The notes beneath the pieces are model-generated. The model was given only the letters and a program-made list of their open reading frames with translations. It was not told where the DNA came from and ran no database searches. DNA of 44,250 nt from Planctomyces sp. (lineage in GTDB: Bacteria; Planctomycetota; Planctomycetia; Planctomycetales; Planctomycetaceae): contig PNLE01000008.1 of the NCBI GenBank assembly GCA_013822855.1, positions 1-44,250 on the forward strand, given 5' to 3'. Both the position numbers and the translations under genes were made by a program. Below are positions 25,838 through 35,664 of this stretch, piece after piece (positions within the stretch are counted from its first letter, which is position 1; each line of letters opens with the position of its first letter).

Positions 25838-26178
25838 TCCACAGCAAGGCATTTGCCTGGGCAAGCATGGTTCGATGCGAATGGCGGCAGCCAAGGTGCT
25901 GGGACACCGTAACCTACTTCAACTTGCTGGCGGGTTGAGAGTTTAACAGACTTTGTGACTCAACCGGACTGATGTGTCGGGTTGCTGAAAGAACGAGACG
26001 GTGGTGTGCAGGATGCCGTGACGGACGAAGTTATTGTCCGTATAACCGCTTATGAGGAGAACCTTCATTTTGGAAGTAATGGAGGCAGACGATCGGCCAT
26101 CGCCGATCCATCAAGCTTGAATACGGCCACACCGGTCGACAATGAATCGATGCCGCCTTCAATTCCCAGTGAGATTTG
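25838..26178. other. Intergenic region after putA
   Basis: This stretch contains no protein I can support. An inverted repeat GGTTGAG ... CTCAACC at about 25934-25962, with an A/T-rich loop, could act as a weak transcription end for putA, but no T-run follows it. The sequence grades into transposase remnants. Confidence 0.3.
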
Positions 26179-26560
26179 AATCGTCTCCATACCGCTTTCG
26201 ATCAGCACGCCACTATACCCAAAAGCACCGTCTACGAAACATTTCGCCACCTTGCGCAACGACGGCACCTGACAACAGAAATCGACCATCTTCGCGACGT
26301 CCATCGCGAGTAGGCCATCCCCAGCGGGGAAGAGACTGCCAGCATCGACAGCCAGACCGTCAAGACCACCGAGCGGGGCGTTGTGCGCAGCGATAACGGC
26401 GGGAAGAAGATCACAGGCCGAAAACGCCGTATTGCATTGGATACGAAGGGCCTGTTGCTGACCGTCACGGTTGCGGATCCGAAGGTGCTGGCTCAGATGG
26501 ATCGCCAAAGAGTTGTCCCGATTGGCGGTGGTGTGGGCGGACGGCATGTCCCTCAACCAT
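26179..26560 (+). pseudogene. IS5-type transposase remnant
   Basis: One plus-strand frame from 26179 reads through an in-frame TAG at 26311-26313 and contains unmistakable IS5-group transposase segments: IPKSTVYETFRHL (compare the family's LPxxSTVYxxF), then SIDSQTVKTTERGVV and RSDNGGKKITGRKRRIALDT, the region around the first DDE aspartate. The N-terminal third and the C-terminal catalytic half are missing or unrecognisable, and the distance between conserved blocks is shorter than usual, so deletions have occurred. Terminal inverted repeats were not found. An antisense frame over the same bases looks protein-like but is a shadow. Confidence 0.7.
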
Positions 26561-27396
26561 GGCCTGACGCAAGTGAAATGGCCTTAGTGATTGACGGTCG
26601 ACCATTGACACATTATGTTTTGCTGATGCGTAAGCTTGGTCGAAGGCTCCAAAGTTTTGTCACACTTCGAAAAGTCTTAAAAAGAGCATTATTGCTGATG
26701 TGGAAGGTCAACTGCGCACTACAGCGCCGGGAGAAGACTTGAAACCCGGAAAGTCGCTTTCAGGAGCGCAGTTGGTAACTCAATTGCGAGTTAATCTCGT
26801 TTCGGTGCGGCAGGCCAAGTTTCAGCTTTCAAAAGAAAGTTTATGAGAGCTTGATTCTCGTGACACGATGATTGTTCGGATTCGGATCAAAGCGGATGTT
26901 CAGGGAGTTGTTGAGTTACGCGAAATACTCGACTGCGTAGCGATTCGGCTGGCATGTTTGCAGCTGTCGGAGGACTGCATGGCGCCCTTCAACCGCGACA
27001 TCGTTACAGCTCGAAGAGGCGTTGGATCCCCTGAAGTTGACTCTGCTGGAAATCGCGGTTCCCGAGGAAACTGTTCGAGCTGCTCGGATTTCCAGGCTGC
27101 TTACCTTTTGGCAGTTACTTCGACCGCAGCTTGTGTTCTGGTTGGAGAGCATACATCTTCCGCCTGCCGCGTTGAATGCGATGACTCAATCAGTCACCGC
27201 GGAATCGCATCATCAATTACTCAGGGTACGGTGGTCTGGCGACAGTGATTTATGCGAACAGTTCGCTCGCCGACATGCCAATGCGATGGAAGAGAAGGTT
27301 TGATGGCATGGATGTCGCTTCGGGTGAAACCAGAATCTTGAATGACTGAAGCTCACTTGCGGAATGCGAACCTGTGTTGGCTCGATGTGGTGGTCT
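26561..27396. other. Decayed region with no confident gene
   Basis: This stretch has short overlapping frames without recognisable family motifs and appears less GC-rich than the flanking genes. A perfect 9-bp inverted repeat, CAACTGCGC (26709-26717) and GCGCAGTTG (26766-26774), brackets about 48 nt. A plus-strand frame at about 26980-27303, containing LEEALDPLKLTLLEIAVPEE, looks protein-like but has no plausible start, so it may be a fragment of a dead gene. The promoter of the next gene should lie near its end. Confidence 0.3.
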
Positions 27397-30300
27397 ATGA
27401 CGACATGGCAGGCAAAAACACGGCAAACATCGACCAGAATCGCGACGGTTCATGTGGTGAGATGTGCTGCTACCCTAATGACGTTGTTAGTCATCAGTTC
27501 TGCAACCGATGCGGATGACGACTTCGAACGAACGATTCAACCTGTCCTCCGTCAGTACTGCGTCCAATGTCACTCGACGAAACGGAAAGACGGCGAACTG
27601 GATCTGGAACAGTTTGCGAATTCCCAAATCGCCGCCCGGCAACCAAGGATCTGGGAGCATGTCCTTGAGCAACTCGCCAGTAGCGAAATGCCCCCCCGGG
27701 ATGAACCGCAATTGCCTGTCGAACTCAAGTCGAACTTCACGACATCGCTGCAGGGATTCTTGGAACAGTTGGCGCTCGCGAATGCAGGCGATCCCGGAGA
27801 GGTCGTACTGCGTCGGCTTTCGAACATGGAGTACACATATACCCTCCGAGATCTGACCGGAGTGGCATCGCTTGATCCGGCGAGGGAATTTCCAGTCGAT
27901 GGGGCCGCTGGTGAAGGATTCACCAATGCTGGCGCGGCGTTGGTCATGTCGCCCACTTTGCTGACGAAATATCTTGACGCCGCGAAAGGTGTGGCCGGTC
28001 ACGCCGTTTTGTTGCCTAACGGAATTCGCTTTTCACCGACCGCATCCCGTCGTGACTGGACTAATGAGTCGCTGATCCGAATTCGCGAGTTCTATCGCCA
28101 ATTTACCACCGACGTCGAAGAAAGTGTCGAAGTGGGCGGAGCGGGACGGGTGAGCAACGATGGCGGAAGGATTCCGTTGGATCGGTATCTCGCGGCAACC
28201 GCGAAGTACCGGCCTGCATTGTCCGATGGGAGCAAGACCATCGCATTGGTCGCCCAAGAATGCGACCTCAACGCGAAATACCTGGGACTGCTGTGGGATA
28301 TGCTCAACGACAATCAGCCGTCCTTGCTTTTCGACGCATTTCGTACGAAGTGGCGCGAAGGACAACTCACCGCCGAAGAGATCGAAGACTGGCAACGCTA
28401 CCTGTGGCGATTCGGCAATATCGGACACATCGGTAAGGCGGGTGGCCCCAAGACCTGGATGGAGCCTGTGACACCACTCATGTCGCAACAAGAGTTCCGT
28501 ATGAAACTCGCCGCTCCCGCCGATGGCCGGGATGTTACAATCTACCTTTCCGCCGGCGATTCCGGGGACGGCAATGAGCATGATTTGGCCGTTTGGGAGA
28601 ACGCTCGACTCGTAAAGCCTGGCCGGCCAGATCTGTTGATGAAGGATCTACGCAGTATCGTGCGGCAGTTGATCCGGCGGCGCGAAGCTGTCGCATCTAC
28701 CGCGCCCCAATGCCTTGCCGCCGCACACGAAGCGCTGATGTCGAAAGAGCATATCGACTTGGAGACACTTGCCTGGAAGCACGACGTTGATCGCGACGTG
28801 CTGGCCCATTGGCTGCGATACCTGGGCATCGATCTGTCCAATGAAGTCAAGATTGGCAATCTGCTCCCCAACAAAACGGAGAGCGTCTCGAATCACAGCT
28901 TCATTCGGGGCTGGAGTGGCGAACAGGCTCTCAGCGTGCAGGCAAATGCTTCCGACGCAACGGTTCAAATTCCGGGCACGATGAAGCCGCACAGTTTCGC
29001 CACGCATCCGTCACCCACGCTCTCGTCGATCATCGCCTGGCGTAGTCCGATCGCAGGGCACGTGTCGATCACGGGGAGCGTGGAGGACGCCCACATCGCA
29101 TGCGGTAATGGGATCACTTGGGCGTTGGAGGTCCGTCGAGGTCACACGCGTGACACTCTCGCCCGTGGTACGAGTTCTGGGGACCAAGTCGTCGGTATCG
29201 GCTCATTCGAGAAAGTGTCTGTACAGGCCGGCGACATGGTGGCCTTGGTGATTGGCTCGGGCCAGGGAAATCACGTCTGCGACCTTACGGCAGTTGAGCT
29301 GACAATTCGCGGCAATGAAAAACAATGGGATTTGGCCAAAGATGTCGTGCCCGACATTCTTGCAGGCAATCCCCGCGCAGACCGACTCGGCAATCGCGAT
29401 GTCTGGTATTTCTTCGGCGAACCGGAAGTTGCGAACAATATGGCGGCCATTCCCAGCCAATCGCTGGTGGCTCAATGGCGAAGAGCGAACAACGCCAAGG
29501 ATCGCTCACGTATCGCTCTTGAGGTGCGGCGGTTGCTTGAACAGGACTTCGCCTCCATCGCGGCCGATTCGCCCGATCGAACCACTCATGCCGAGTTGAT
29601 GGCCTTCACAGAACCGCTGCTTTCGTCCGCCTTGAGCTCATTGAATTCTGAGAACGACGAAGGCGACGATCGAAAGTCCTCCTATGGAATTGATCCCGCA
29701 CTCTTCGGCAAGCTTCCGCAGGGTGGTGACATCGAGTCGAACGACCTGTGTGTGCGGGCTCCGTCGGTGATGGAATTGCTTCTCCCCGCATCACTTGCCG
29801 ATGGCGCTGAATTCGTCGTGCAAGGGCGATTGCACTCCGGCAGCGGTGATGAGGGAAGCGTTCAGTTGCAGGTTCTCACCAGCAAACCGACCTCCATGGG
29901 ACTGCGGCCGAGCGTACATCGTGCCGATGCCCTCCAAGGAGCCTGGAACTCGGGCAAGCCCTCAGTCGGATTTGACACGCCGGTGCTGGTCCGCGAAGGG
30001 AGCGCGGCGCAGCGGCGATTCGAAGCGGCGTTCGATGATTTTCGCCGCTTGTTTCCCGCCGCTTTGTGCTACACAACGATCGTCCCGGTGGATGAAGTCG
30101 TGACCTTGACGTTGTTTCACCGTGAAGATGAACCGTTGATGCGATTGATGCTCGACAACGAGCAATGTGACACTTTGGATCGCTTGTGGGCCGAGTTGCA
30201 TTTCGTCAGTCAGGATGCGCTCACGTTGGTCTATGCCTTCGAACAAATCTGGCAATACTCGACCCAGGACGGCCCCGACGCCCCGCACGGCGATAAACGA

Positions 30301-31617
30301 TTGATACCATTGCGCGAGCCGATTCTGCGGGGAGCCGACGAGTTCAAGAAGCAATTGCTCGCCGCCGAACCTGTTCAGGTTCAAGCGGTGATCGACTTTG
30401 CTCCCCAGGCGTGGCGTCGTCCGTTGACCGGTTTCGAGCAGCAGGCTTTGCGCGAACTTTATCAAATCTTGCGAGCCAAAGGTGTCGTCCATGAAGAAGC
30501 CGTTCGTCTGCTTCTGGCGAGGGTACTGACATCGCCCGCGTTCCTGTATCGAGGGGAAACCGCTGCTAAAGGTTCAGAGGCTTCAGCGATCAACGGCGAT
30601 GAACTGGCGACGCGGCTGAGTTACTTCCTGTGGGCTTCCACGCCTGACGACGAATTGAGTGCGATCGCCACATCCGGCAGGCTGCATGAGGATCTGGTGC
30701 TCACCTCTCAAACACGCCGCATGCTGCGGGACAGCAAAATTCGTCGGCTCGCAACCGAATTCGGCTGCCAGTGGCTGCATATACGCGATCTTGAAAGTTT
30801 GAACGAAAAGAGCGAACGGCACTTTCCGACATTTGTCGACTTGCGAAGTGAGATGCAGGAAGAGGCCGTCCGTTTCTTCATAGACATGCTCCAGGAAGAT
30901 CGTTCGGTATTGTCCTTGCTGGACGCCGACCACAGCTTCATGAACGCTGCCCTAGCCGATCATTACGGGCTGCACTTGAAAGGCGAGGAATGGCAGCGGG
31001 TGGATGGTATGCGCGCCCTTGGTCGTGGAGGGATGCTGGGGTTCGCCGCCACGCTCTCGAAGCAGAGCGGCGCGTCGCGAACCAGCCCGATTCTACGCGG
31101 CAACTGGATCAGTGAAGTGCTACTCGGCGAAAAACTGCCTCGTCCGCCGAAAGATGTGCCCATCCTTCCGGATGAAGCGCCGAGTGGACTGACGGAGCGA
31201 CAGTTAATCGAACGACATAGCAGCGATGCCAAGTGTGCTCGCTGTCATGACCGCATCGATCACTTCGGCTTCGCACTGGAAGGCTTTGACGCGATCGGTC
31301 GGGCACGCAGCAAGGACGCCGCAGGATTGCCGATCGATACTCTGGCGAAACTCCCGAGTGGCGGGGCGTTAAACGGACTCGATGGTCTGCGTGAGCATTT
31401 GCTCGAGCGACGCCGAGACGACTTCCTTCGCCAGTTCTGCCGTAAACTCCTGGGGTATGCGTTGGGGCGGGGTGTGCAGCTCTCGGACAAGTCATTGCTC
31501 GATGACATGCTCGCCCAACTGAAATCCCACAATTATCGAGTCAGCACTGCCATTGAACTGATCGTCCTCAGTCCACAATTCCGCGAAATTCGCGGGAAAG
31601 AATTCGTGTCACCCTGA
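27397..31617 (+). CDS. Very long DUF1592-family cytochrome protein (DUF1587/1592/1588/1585)
   Basis: About 1406 residues, far longer than its cousin at 33095 (848). After a signal-like segment (CAATLMTLLVISSATDADD) comes a cytochrome domain with CVQCH (C55, C58, H59). DUF1587 follows (RLSNMEYTYTLRDLTG near residue 140). A central region of roughly 600-700 residues follows, containing beta-rich carbohydrate-binding-like stretches (HPSPTLSSIIAWRSPIAGHV). Then come DUF1595 (QAWRRPLTGFEQQALREL near 1000), DUF1592 (LATRLSYFLWASTPDDEL near 1070), DUF1588 (GGMLGFAATLSKQSGASRTS near 1210, with CARCH at 1280-1284) and DUF1585 (FLRQFCRKLLGYALGRGVQL). It is exported, probably carries two c-type hemes, and has unknown substrates. 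ATG 27397 is preferred; ATG 27364 is possible. The DUF1552 partner follows. Confidence 0.87.
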   Translation: MTTWQAKTRQTSTRIATVHVVRCAATLMTLLVISSATDADDDFERTIQPVLRQYCVQCHSTKRKDGELDLEQFANSQIAARQPRIWEHVLEQLASSEMPPRDEPQLPVELKSNFTTSLQGFLEQLALANAGDPGEVVLRRLSNMEYTYTLRDLTGVASLDPAREFPVDGAAGEGFTNAGAALVMSPTLLTKYLDAAKGVAGHAVLLPNGIRFSPTASRRDWTNESLIRIREFYRQFTTDVEESVEVGGAGRVSNDGGRIPLDRYLAATAKYRPALSDGSKTIALVAQECDLNAKYLGLLWDMLNDNQPSLLFDAFRTKWREGQLTAEEIEDWQRYLWRFGNIGHIGKAGGPKTWMEPVTPLMSQQEFRMKLAAPADGRDVTIYLSAGDSGDGNEHDLAVWENARLVKPGRPDLLMKDLRSIVRQLIRRREAVASTAPQCLAAAHEALMSKEHIDLETLAWKHDVDRDVLAHWLRYLGIDLSNEVKIGNLLPNKTESVSNHSFIRGWSGEQALSVQANASDATVQIPGTMKPHSFATHPSPTLSSIIAWRSPIAGHVSITGSVEDAHIACGNGITWALEVRRGHTRDTLARGTSSGDQVVGIGSFEKVSVQAGDMVALVIGSGQGNHVCDLTAVELTIRGNEKQWDLAKDVVPDILAGNPRADRLGNRDVWYFFGEPEVANNMAAIPSQSLVAQWRRANNAKDRSRIALEVRRLLEQDFASIAADSPDRTTHAELMAFTEPLLSSALSSLNSENDEGDDRKSSYGIDPALFGKLPQGGDIESNDLCVRAPSVMELLLPASLADGAEFVVQGRLHSGSGDEGSVQLQVLTSKPTSMGLRPSVHRADALQGAWNSGKPSVGFDTPVLVREGSAAQRRFEAAFDDFRRLFPAALCYTTIVPVDEVVTLTLFHREDEPLMRLMLDNEQCDTLDRLWAELHFVSQDALTLVYAFEQIWQYSTQDGPDAPHGDKRLIPLREPILRGADEFKKQLLAAEPVQVQAVIDFAPQAWRRPLTGFEQQALRELYQILRAKGVVHEEAVRLLLARVLTSPAFLYRGETAAKGSEASAINGDELATRLSYFLWASTPDDELSAIATSGRLHEDLVLTSQTRRMLRDSKIRRLATEFGCQWLHIRDLESLNEKSERHFPTFVDLRSEMQEEAVRFFIDMLQEDRSVLSLLDADHSFMNAALADHYGLHLKGEEWQRVDGMRALGRGGMLGFAATLSKQSGASRTSPILRGNWISEVLLGEKLPRPPKDVPILPDEAPSGLTERQLIERHSSDAKCARCHDRIDHFGFALEGFDAIGRARSKDAAGLPIDTLAKLPSGGALNGLDGLREHLLERRRDDFLRQFCRKLLGYALGRGVQLSDKSLLDDMLAQLKSHNYRVSTAIELIVLSPQFREIRGKEFVSP

Positions 31618-31718
31618 TGTCAATCGATCCGAGTTGAATTGGGAATAGCTACACTTGCCCACTGTCTGATCTATTCAGAACGCTGGATTTTCAGAGATCG
31701 ATTGCTCCAGGAGTCAGC

Positions 31719-33050
31719 ATGAAGCAGCACCACTTCTCCCGTCGTTTCTTTCTGCGTGGTGTGGGCGTCAGCATGGCTTTGCCGTGGCTTGAATCCTTCA
31801 ACGTGTGGGGCGACGAACCACGCGGCAATCAACCGGCGAGCGAAGCACCGGTGCGTTTGGCGGTGCTGTTCTCCGGCAACGGATTTCATTCAAAAGAGTG
31901 GTGGGCGAAAGGCGAAGGCCGGGCAATGGAACTCGGCAAGGTGCTGACACCGCTGGGCGATTTCCGCGAGAAGTTGCTCTTCGTGCGCGGCCTCTACCAT
32001 GAAGAAGCTCGCAAGGGAAACATCCACAGTTCGCAGACCGGGAATGTCCTCTCCGGTGCGCCGATTGCCTCGGGCGGAGAAATTCGTTCGGGAACCAGCT
32101 TCGATCAACTCCTGGCTCAGACCTACGGACGATCGACGAAGGTGCCCAGTCTCGTGCTTGGCTGCGAGCATTCCAACCCCTCGATCCACAAAAACTATTC
32201 GATGCTCTACAGCTCCCATATTTCGTGGAGCTCACCCACCACGCCGACACCGCTGGAGCTCTATCCGGCACTCGCGTTCGACCGCCTCTTCAAGGACGAG
32301 GTCGCGCCAGGCGACAAAAGCGTGCTTGACGCGGTGCTGACGGACGCCCACGACCTGCGACATCGGATCAGCGCCGGCGATCGGCACAAACTGGATGAAT
32401 ATCTTCATTCGGTTCGCGACGTGGAGACCCGCATCGAGAACGCCGGCAAACGCGGCGAAGTTCAGGGTTGGCGTCCCACGCTTGACGAACCCAATATTGA
32501 GCGGCCCGCCGATGGCATTCCGCAGGATATCGCCGAACACATGCGGCTGATGAGTGATATCCTAGTTCTCGGGTTCCAGACCGACACCACGCGGATCACG
32601 ACGTTGAAACTCAACAACGATCACAGCGCCCTGAGATTCCCGAACCTGCCAAGCGTCGAGCAACCGCAACATGGGATCGACTACATGATCCATCACCTGC
32701 TGTCGCACTCCGATGGCGAGGACTGGCTGAAGGTCAATCAGTTCTTCATGGAGCAATTGGCCTACATTGCACGCAGGCTCGACTCGATCCAGGAAGGATC
32801 GCGTACATTGCTCGACAACACGCAGCTCATGCATTGCTCGAGCATGATGGCCGGCGCGAAACATGACAACGACCAGCTTCCGGTCATCCTGCTGGGTGGT
32901 GGAGGTGGGCGGATCCAAGGCGGCCGTGTGCTGGACTACAAAGACAAACCCGAACGTCAGCTGTGCCGCCTATTCCTTTCAATGATGGACAAGATGGATC
33001 TTCATCCGGAATCATTCGGCGACGCGAAGACGATGCTCAATGAGGTCTAA
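31719..33050 (+). CDS. DUF1552 protein, Tat-exported (first copy)
   Basis: A 443-residue DUF1552 protein with a twin-arginine signal at the N-terminus (SRRFFLRGVGVSMALPWLES, RR at residues 8-9). Conserved stretches include RLAVLFSGNGFH, LSGAPIASGGEIRSGTSFDQ, DILVLGFQTDTTRITTLKLN, HHLLSHSDGED, and the C-terminal CSSMMAGAKHDNDQLPVILL with GGGGGRIQGGRVLDY. The last resembles the H-x-x-x-x-LP pattern near the metal site of DUF1501-like proteins. The function is not established. It nearly always accompanies a DUF1592 gene in Planctomycetes and related phyla, as here. A good ribosome binding site AGGAG (31709-31713) sits 5 nt before the ATG. Confidence 0.87.
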   Translation: MKQHHFSRRFFLRGVGVSMALPWLESFNVWGDEPRGNQPASEAPVRLAVLFSGNGFHSKEWWAKGEGRAMELGKVLTPLGDFREKLLFVRGLYHEEARKGNIHSSQTGNVLSGAPIASGGEIRSGTSFDQLLAQTYGRSTKVPSLVLGCEHSNPSIHKNYSMLYSSHISWSSPTTPTPLELYPALAFDRLFKDEVAPGDKSVLDAVLTDAHDLRHRISAGDRHKLDEYLHSVRDVETRIENAGKRGEVQGWRPTLDEPNIERPADGIPQDIAEHMRLMSDILVLGFQTDTTRITTLKLNNDHSALRFPNLPSVEQPQHGIDYMIHHLLSHSDGEDWLKVNQFFMEQLAYIARRLDSIQEGSRTLLDNTQLMHCSSMMAGAKHDNDQLPVILLGGGGGRIQGGRVLDYKDKPERQLCRLFLSMMDKMDLHPESFGDAKTMLNEV

Positions 33051-33094
33051 TCAATGCTCAAGTTTGAACGCCATGTCCTGAAGGAGGTGTTGGT

Positions 33095-35641
33095 TTGAAC
33101 GTGAACTCGCAACAGGCCAATCAAAACTCTACCAGCCCACCACCTACCCCGAACGGCAGCATGGCATATCATCTTTACCCAACCATGACTTCACACTTCC
33201 GCCTTCAGTCATTATTCACCTCATCGCTGCTCCTCGCCGCTAGTCTTGGCTTCGCCGACACAGTCCTTGGGGCAGAGCCGTTTGAAGCTTTCCTGGAGAA
33301 ACACTGCATCAGCTGCCACGGACCTGACAAGGAAAAGGGTGACGTGCGCATCGACCAGCTCTCGCGCGACTTCAAGTTGGGCGTGGACACACACCACTGG
33401 GCAGAAATTATTGAACAGGTCAATTCCGGCCAGATGCCCCCGGAGAATGAGACGCGGCCGACGCAGGAGGAGATTGCGACGTTCGTCACCAATCTCGATT
33501 CCCGGATCAAGGAAGGCCGGGCCTCCAGGATGGCGGCCCGGCCGGTGGTGACGCATTACCGACTCAGCCGGAAGGAGTATCAGAACACCGTCTATGACCT
33601 GCTCGGCGTGCGATACGATCCTGCCAAGCCAGGGGAGTTGAACGAAGACACCCTCTGGCACGGCTTTGAGCGTATCGGCTCGGAATTATCACTCTCGCCG
33701 TCGCATGTGGATCGTTATTACCGCGCCGCAGAACTCGTGCTGAACCGTGCTTTTCCCACTGCGTCGGGCGATGCTCGCAAGGTCCGCAAAACGGCCGCAG
33801 AACTGCGTTACGGTGGCGGAAAGGAGCAGCAGGCGGCTTTGGACCGTTTCGGTATCAAGCGACCGTTGCGATATCTCCTCTTTCCCGGACAGGTCCAGAA
33901 CGCGTTCTCGCCCACTTGGTTTGGCAAGACCGGTCCCGAGCACAGCGGGCTCTATAAACTCCGCATTCAGGCCAGCGGCATCCGACCGCCAGGCGGACAA
34001 ACAGCGCACCTGAGTATCGGCAAGCGGACCGGCGAAGAGACGGTAGATGGTCTTATTGAGTTTGACCTCACGGCACCGGAGGACAATCCGCAGATTTTTC
34101 AGTTCGAGGTGTTTCTCGAAATGCCGGTGTCGCTCGATTTCTGCGTGGTGGCCACGGATGTGGTGGATAGAAGGCAAGGCGCGGCGTTTCGCAATGCGCT
34201 CGGCAGCAGAGGCGGTTACATTTTCACACACAGCAGCGAGACTCTGCTGCTGAATCCGAATGCGCCGCAGATGTTCGACGACAAGGGAAACGGGCTTTTC
34301 TCCACGGTGCTCCTCGATTGGATCGAATGGGAGGGACCACTGGTAACGGAGGCTGAAAAATCTCGCCGCAGGGATCTGCTGCCGGGTGATAATGCGACAT
34401 CCGAAGTGGTCGCGGAGCACCTGAAGCGTTTCGCCGAGCGCGCCTGGCGTAGGTCGGTAAAAGGGGAGGAGTTGGAGGGGTATTTGCGATCCTATCGCGA
34501 GGAGCGCGAGGCGGGCGAAAAGATGGCGGATGCCTTTCAAGTTGCGATGCAGGGCGTACTGACATCGAGACACTTTCTTTATCTCGTCGAGGGCGACCCG
34601 GTGGCCCGCGAACGGCTCACGGGTTCGGAATTCGCTTCACGTCTCTCATACTTCCTCTGGAGTTCCATGCCCGATGACAACCTGTTCGCCGCGGCCAAAG
34701 GCAATACTCTGGATGGTGAGGGCCTGAAGTCAGAGGTGGATCGCATGTTGGCAGACGACAAGATCAACCGCTTCATCGATGACTTCTCCCGGCAGTGGCT
34801 GCAGCTGCACCGCGTGGGCATGTTCCCGCCGGACAAAAAGCTGTACCCGCGCTACGATGCCTGGCTCGAGGCAAGTATGCGCTCCGAGCCTGTCGAGTTC
34901 TTTCGCGAAATGTTCATCAAGAACCTACCTTTGGAGGGCTTCATTGATGCCGACTGGACTGTGGCCAATGCCCGGTTGTGCGATTTCTACGGACTTCCGG
35001 AGCCGAAATCTGGCGGCTTTGAGCGCGTTCCGCTAAAACCGGAGGATCATCGGGGCGGCCTATTGACGATGGGTGCAGTGCTCGGGCTGACCTCGGATGG
35101 AACACGGCATCGCCCAGTCCACCGCGGCGTGTGGCTCAGTGAGACGATCCTTGGCAAGACGCCACCACCACCACCGGCCAATGTACCCGCTATCGAACCC
35201 AGTCCACCGAAGAGCCCCAAGGCCACCCTGCGTGAGAAACTGGAGTCGCACCGCAGCGACGTAAACTGCGCCGCCTGTCACTCGAAGATCGATCCCCTGG
35301 GACTTGCCTGGGACAATTACGATGCCATCGGCGAGTGGCGCACTCGTGAAGAGGTTGCGGCGGGCCTCGGTGAAGACCCCTTGATCAATCCCGCCGGCTT
35401 GATGCCGGACGGACGTGCCTTCAAGGATGCCACCGATTTCAAACGTCTGCTGATCGAGGATCGCGACAAGGTGGCACGGGCCTTCATCGAGCATCTTTGC
35501 ACATACGCTCTCCGCCGCGTGCTGACCGTGGACGATCAAGAAGACATCAACGCCATCGAGGCTGAAGTGAAGAGAAGCCAATACCGTGTCAAGGACATCG
35601 TTCGTGCAGTGGCTCTCTCTGACCTAATTCGCAAGCGCTAA
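33095..35641 (+). CDS. DUF1592-family cytochrome protein (DUF1587/1592/1588/1585), second copy
   Basis: An 848-residue protein from TTG 33095, or 818 residues from ATG 33185. A perfect ribosome binding site AAGGAGGTG (33081-33089) lies 7 nt before the TTG, which supports that start. The ATG at 33185 gives a more ordinary signal peptide ([20 protein letters not shown]) but has no such site. Domains in order: cytochrome with CISCH (C71, C74, H75 in the long form), DUF1587 ([20 protein letters not shown]), a carbohydrate-binding-like beta region, DUF1595 ([19 protein letters not shown]), DUF1592 ([19 protein letters not shown]), DUF1588 with CAACH (C725, C728, H729) and [15 protein letters not shown], and DUF1585 ([20 protein letters not shown]). 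Probably an exported di-heme protein. Substrate unknown; paired with the DUF1552 gene 23 nt downstream. Confidence 0.87.
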   Translation: MNVNSQQANQNSTSPPPTPNGSMAYHLYPTMTSHFRLQSLFTSSLLLAASLGFADTVLGAEPFEAFLEKHCISCHGPDKEKGDVRIDQLSRDFKLGVDTHHWAEIIEQVNSGQMPPENETRPTQEEIATFVTNLDSRIKEGRASRMAARPVVTHYRLSRKEYQNTVYDLLGVRYDPAKPGELNEDTLWHGFERIGSELSLSPSHVDRYYRAAELVLNRAFPTASGDARKVRKTAAELRYGGGKEQQAALDRFGIKRPLRYLLFPGQVQNAFSPTWFGKTGPEHSGLYKLRIQASGIRPPGGQTAHLSIGKRTGEETVDGLIEFDLTAPEDNPQIFQFEVFLEMPVSLDFCVVATDVVDRRQGAAFRNALGSRGGYIFTHSSETLLLNPNAPQMFDDKGNGLFSTVLLDWIEWEGPLVTEAEKSRRRDLLPGDNATSEVVAEHLKRFAERAWRRSVKGEELEGYLRSYREEREAGEKMADAFQVAMQGVLTSRHFLYLVEGDPVARERLTGSEFASRLSYFLWSSMPDDNLFAAAKGNTLDGEGLKSEVDRMLADDKINRFIDDFSRQWLQLHRVGMFPPDKKLYPRYDAWLEASMRSEPVEFFREMFIKNLPLEGFIDADWTVANARLCDFYGLPEPKSGGFERVPLKPEDHRGGLLTMGAVLGLTSDGTRHRPVHRGVWLSETILGKTPPPPPANVPAIEPSPPKSPKATLREKLESHRSDVNCAACHSKIDPLGLAWDNYDAIGEWRTREEVAAGLGEDPLINPAGLMPDGRAFKDATDFKRLLIEDRDKVARAFIEHLCTYALRRVLTVDDQEDINAIEAEVKRSQYRVKDIVRAVALSDLIRKR

Positions 35642-35664
35642 CAATCTCTGACAAGGAGAATCTG

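Noticed and set aside
26065-26556. Protein-like 163-codon frame on the minus strand
   Set aside because: It is exactly antisense to the IS5 transposase remnant, whose sense strand shows family motifs.
27022-27303. Possible small protein starting at a TTG
   Set aside because: There is no ribosome binding site, no recognised motif, and the frame stays protein-like upstream of the start, so it looks like a fragment.
33689-34573. 294-codon open frame on the minus strand
   Set aside because: It is the shadow of the second DUF1592 gene.
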